DNA of 7,888 bases from DATLBY01 sp035526665 (lineage in GTDB: Bacteria; Acidobacteriota; Terriglobia; Bryobacterales; Bryobacteraceae), in NCBI GenBank assembly GCA_035526665.1, contig DATLBY010000368.1:1-7888 (forward strand). Reading direction: 5' to 3'. A program made the translations under genes and the position numbers. Numbering within the stretch: position 1 is the first letter of the stretch; every line of letters begins with the position of its first letter. This document shows positions 6,730 through 7,888 of the stretch, piece after piece. The notes below the pieces were generated by a model. The model was not told where the DNA came from and ran no database searches. It was given only the letters and a program-made list of their open reading frames with translations.

Positions 6730-7888
6730 TTAGGCGCTGAAGGCCAGCGCTCCGAAGCTGACCACGCTCTGGTCGTCAATGTTCCACTGTTGATACCGGC
6801 GCAGCGTACCCCGCGAGCCCGGTACGGCCTTCAGGAAGGTGTACGCCGGAGCGGATCCGCACCATTTGAGATCGTCATGGTTCTCGCGGACAAGATCCCA
6901 AAATCCGTCAGGGTCCGCGGCATTGATGCGCGCAATCCGATCCTTGTCGCGCGCACCGGCGGCCAGCATCTCGCCGGTCTCGACGGTAGCGGTAAACGGA
7001 TCTCCATAGCGGCGTCCCATATGCGCCATGTCGATGCCGAGTACCCAGATCAGATCCTCCCGGGCGGCGGCAATCTCCGCGAGCTCGCCCAGAAAGCGTT
7101 TCACCTCATCGTTGTCTTCGGGCAACGTGCCCGCGGCGATGCTGCGCGCAAAAGAGCCGCACAGAATCGGAAGAGTCCTTACTTTGGGACCGAAGAGATG
7201 CTGCAGAAACAGAATTTGAAACTCGATGGAGTGCTCTACTGAGTGGCAGTAATCCTCCATCAACGCAGCCGGCTGAATTGCCAGACGGTCTACCAGCGCT
7301 AGGTCGGTGGCGGCTTCCCCAAAGGGTGTAATGAAATTTTTGCGCGTCAAACCGAAGCGATCCGGCTCGCCGTAGTGAGAAGTGCCAAGAACGACGAACG
7401 TGCGATCACGGTAATCGGGAGTGAGCGCGCTGTAGGCGTCCCGATAGCATTCCCAGCCGCCGAAAGGACTCACATGCGGCGCCGCAATTCCAATCAAGCG
7501 TTCCGCGGACGCCGGAGGTCCCCCTTGCATATACTCGGACAGTGTCTCGCTCAGTTCGCCGGCCTCGCCCGGATAACCGGAGCCAGCGTGCGCGGGAAGA
7601 CGCACAGGAGCCTCCGCGAACTCCCGCTGCCGCTGCAGCTTCATCTGCTCGTAGGCTTCATTCTCGAGAAAGCCCGCGCGGTTCAAAGTATCCTTCAGGT
7701 GCTCTTCCAATTGACTGACATCCAGCTCCCAGGTGACGCGAACCAGCACGGCGCGCAGATCGAGCGCCGTCTGCTGGCCGTCAAAGCAGCCTAAGCACTC
7801 TACCAGGACAGGCGGAATGATGAGCGTCGCATCCGAGTACCCGTAGGAATCGCGGATGAGCAGACCCGGCCTGCCCTCCACTGGAGAG
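6730..7888 (-). CDS. AmmeMemoRadiSam system protein B (Memo-like), probably 5'-partial
   Basis: Numbered from the GTG at 7881, residues 128-383 form a Memo domain, related to class III extradiol dioxygenases. The three metal-binding histidines of Memo are recognisable: H136 in 'IAAPHVSPFGGW', H169 in 'VLGTSHYG' and H287 in 'GIDMAHMGRRYGD'. 'SVEHSIEFQI' (214-223) and the cysteine of 'WCGSAPAY' (C341, matching C244 of human MEMO1) are also kept. The reaction of bacterial Memo proteins is not established; the family commonly occurs with an AMMECR1 protein and a radical-SAM protein, neither of which is in the window. Residues 1-80 form a separate domain with 'CFDGQQTALDLRAVL' (32-46) that resembles a PqqD-like winged helix. 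The frame stays open to the window edge, and this domain seems to lack its first strand, so the true start probably lies beyond 7888. The stop is 3 nt from the VWFA stop, on the opposite strand. Confidence 0.9.
   Translation of the reverse strand, partial: SPVEGRPGLLIRDSYGYSDATLIIPPVLVECLGCFDGQQTALDLRAVLVRVTWELDVSQLEEHLKDTLNRAGFLENEAYEQMKLQRQREFAEAPVRLPAHAGSGYPGEAGELSETLSEYMQGGPPASAERLIGIAAPHVSPFGGWECYRDAYSALTPDYRDRTFVVLGTSHYGEPDRFGLTRKNFITPFGEAATDLALVDRLAIQPAALMEDYCHSVEHSIEFQILFLQHLFGPKVRTLPILCGSFARSIAAGTLPEDNDEVKRFLGELAEIAAAREDLIWVLGIDMAHMGRRYGDPFTATVETGEMLAAGARDKDRIARINAADPDGFWDLVRENHDDLKWCGSAPAYTFLKAVPGSRGTLRRYQQWNIDDQSVVSFGALAFSA
6734..6750. repeat. Short perfect inverted repeat at a convergent gene end
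   Basis: GCGCTG (6734-6739) and CAGCGC (6745-6750) can form a 6-bp stem around a 5-nt loop, just inside the 3' end of the Memo-like gene and 8 nt past the VWFA stop. It is placed where a shared terminator for the converging transcripts would be expected. However, no run of T follows the stem on either strand, so it is not a standard intrinsic terminator, and a stem this short can occur by chance in GC-rich coding DNA. Confidence 0.3.

Overview
The window looks like a bacterial chromosome of an acidobacterium, possibly the Bryobacterales/Solibacter lineage. It has fairly high GC content and dense, compact gene packing. The main taxonomic clue is the secreted VWFA-type protein at 5653-6726, whose family ('VWFA-related Acidobacterial domain') is expanded in Acidobacteria. 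The lineage call is an inference from family knowledge, not from a marker gene. I see no rRNA, tRNA, CRISPR array, insertion sequence or phage gene.

Layout. (a) 1-3361, minus strand: an apparent three-gene operon read right to left. It holds an amidase-signature hydrolase, then a catalytically complete M16 zinc peptidase, then a second M16-like protein that has lost the zinc motif and runs off the left edge. The gaps are only 15 and 17 nt. (b) 3362-3488: the divergent intergenic region, which must hold the leaders of both flanking operons; no convincing promoter is visible. (c) 3489-6726, plus strand: moeA, moaC and mogA joined by two ATGA stop/start overlaps, then 12 nt later the secreted VWFA-like protein. 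(d) 6730-7888, minus strand: an AmmeMemoRadiSam-system protein B (Memo-like) that converges on the VWFA gene with 3 nt between stop codons and is probably cut at its 5' end by the window edge.

How the genes work together. moaC acts at the first step of molybdenum cofactor synthesis (cyclic pyranopterin monophosphate formation, with MoaA). mogA adenylylates molybdopterin and moeA inserts molybdate, so the cluster joins one early and two late steps; moaA, moaD and moaE must lie elsewhere. The two M16 proteins fit the known pattern of an active and an inactive subunit forming one exported heterodimeric peptidase. The amidase has no export signal and would act in the cytoplasm.

Most of the window is recognisable housekeeping or accessory metabolism, and I do not see a clear new system. 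The points most worth a second look are the Memo protein's N-terminal PqqD/RRE-like extension, the VWFA protein with an eroded metal-binding site at the end of a cofactor operon, and the active/inactive peptidase pair.
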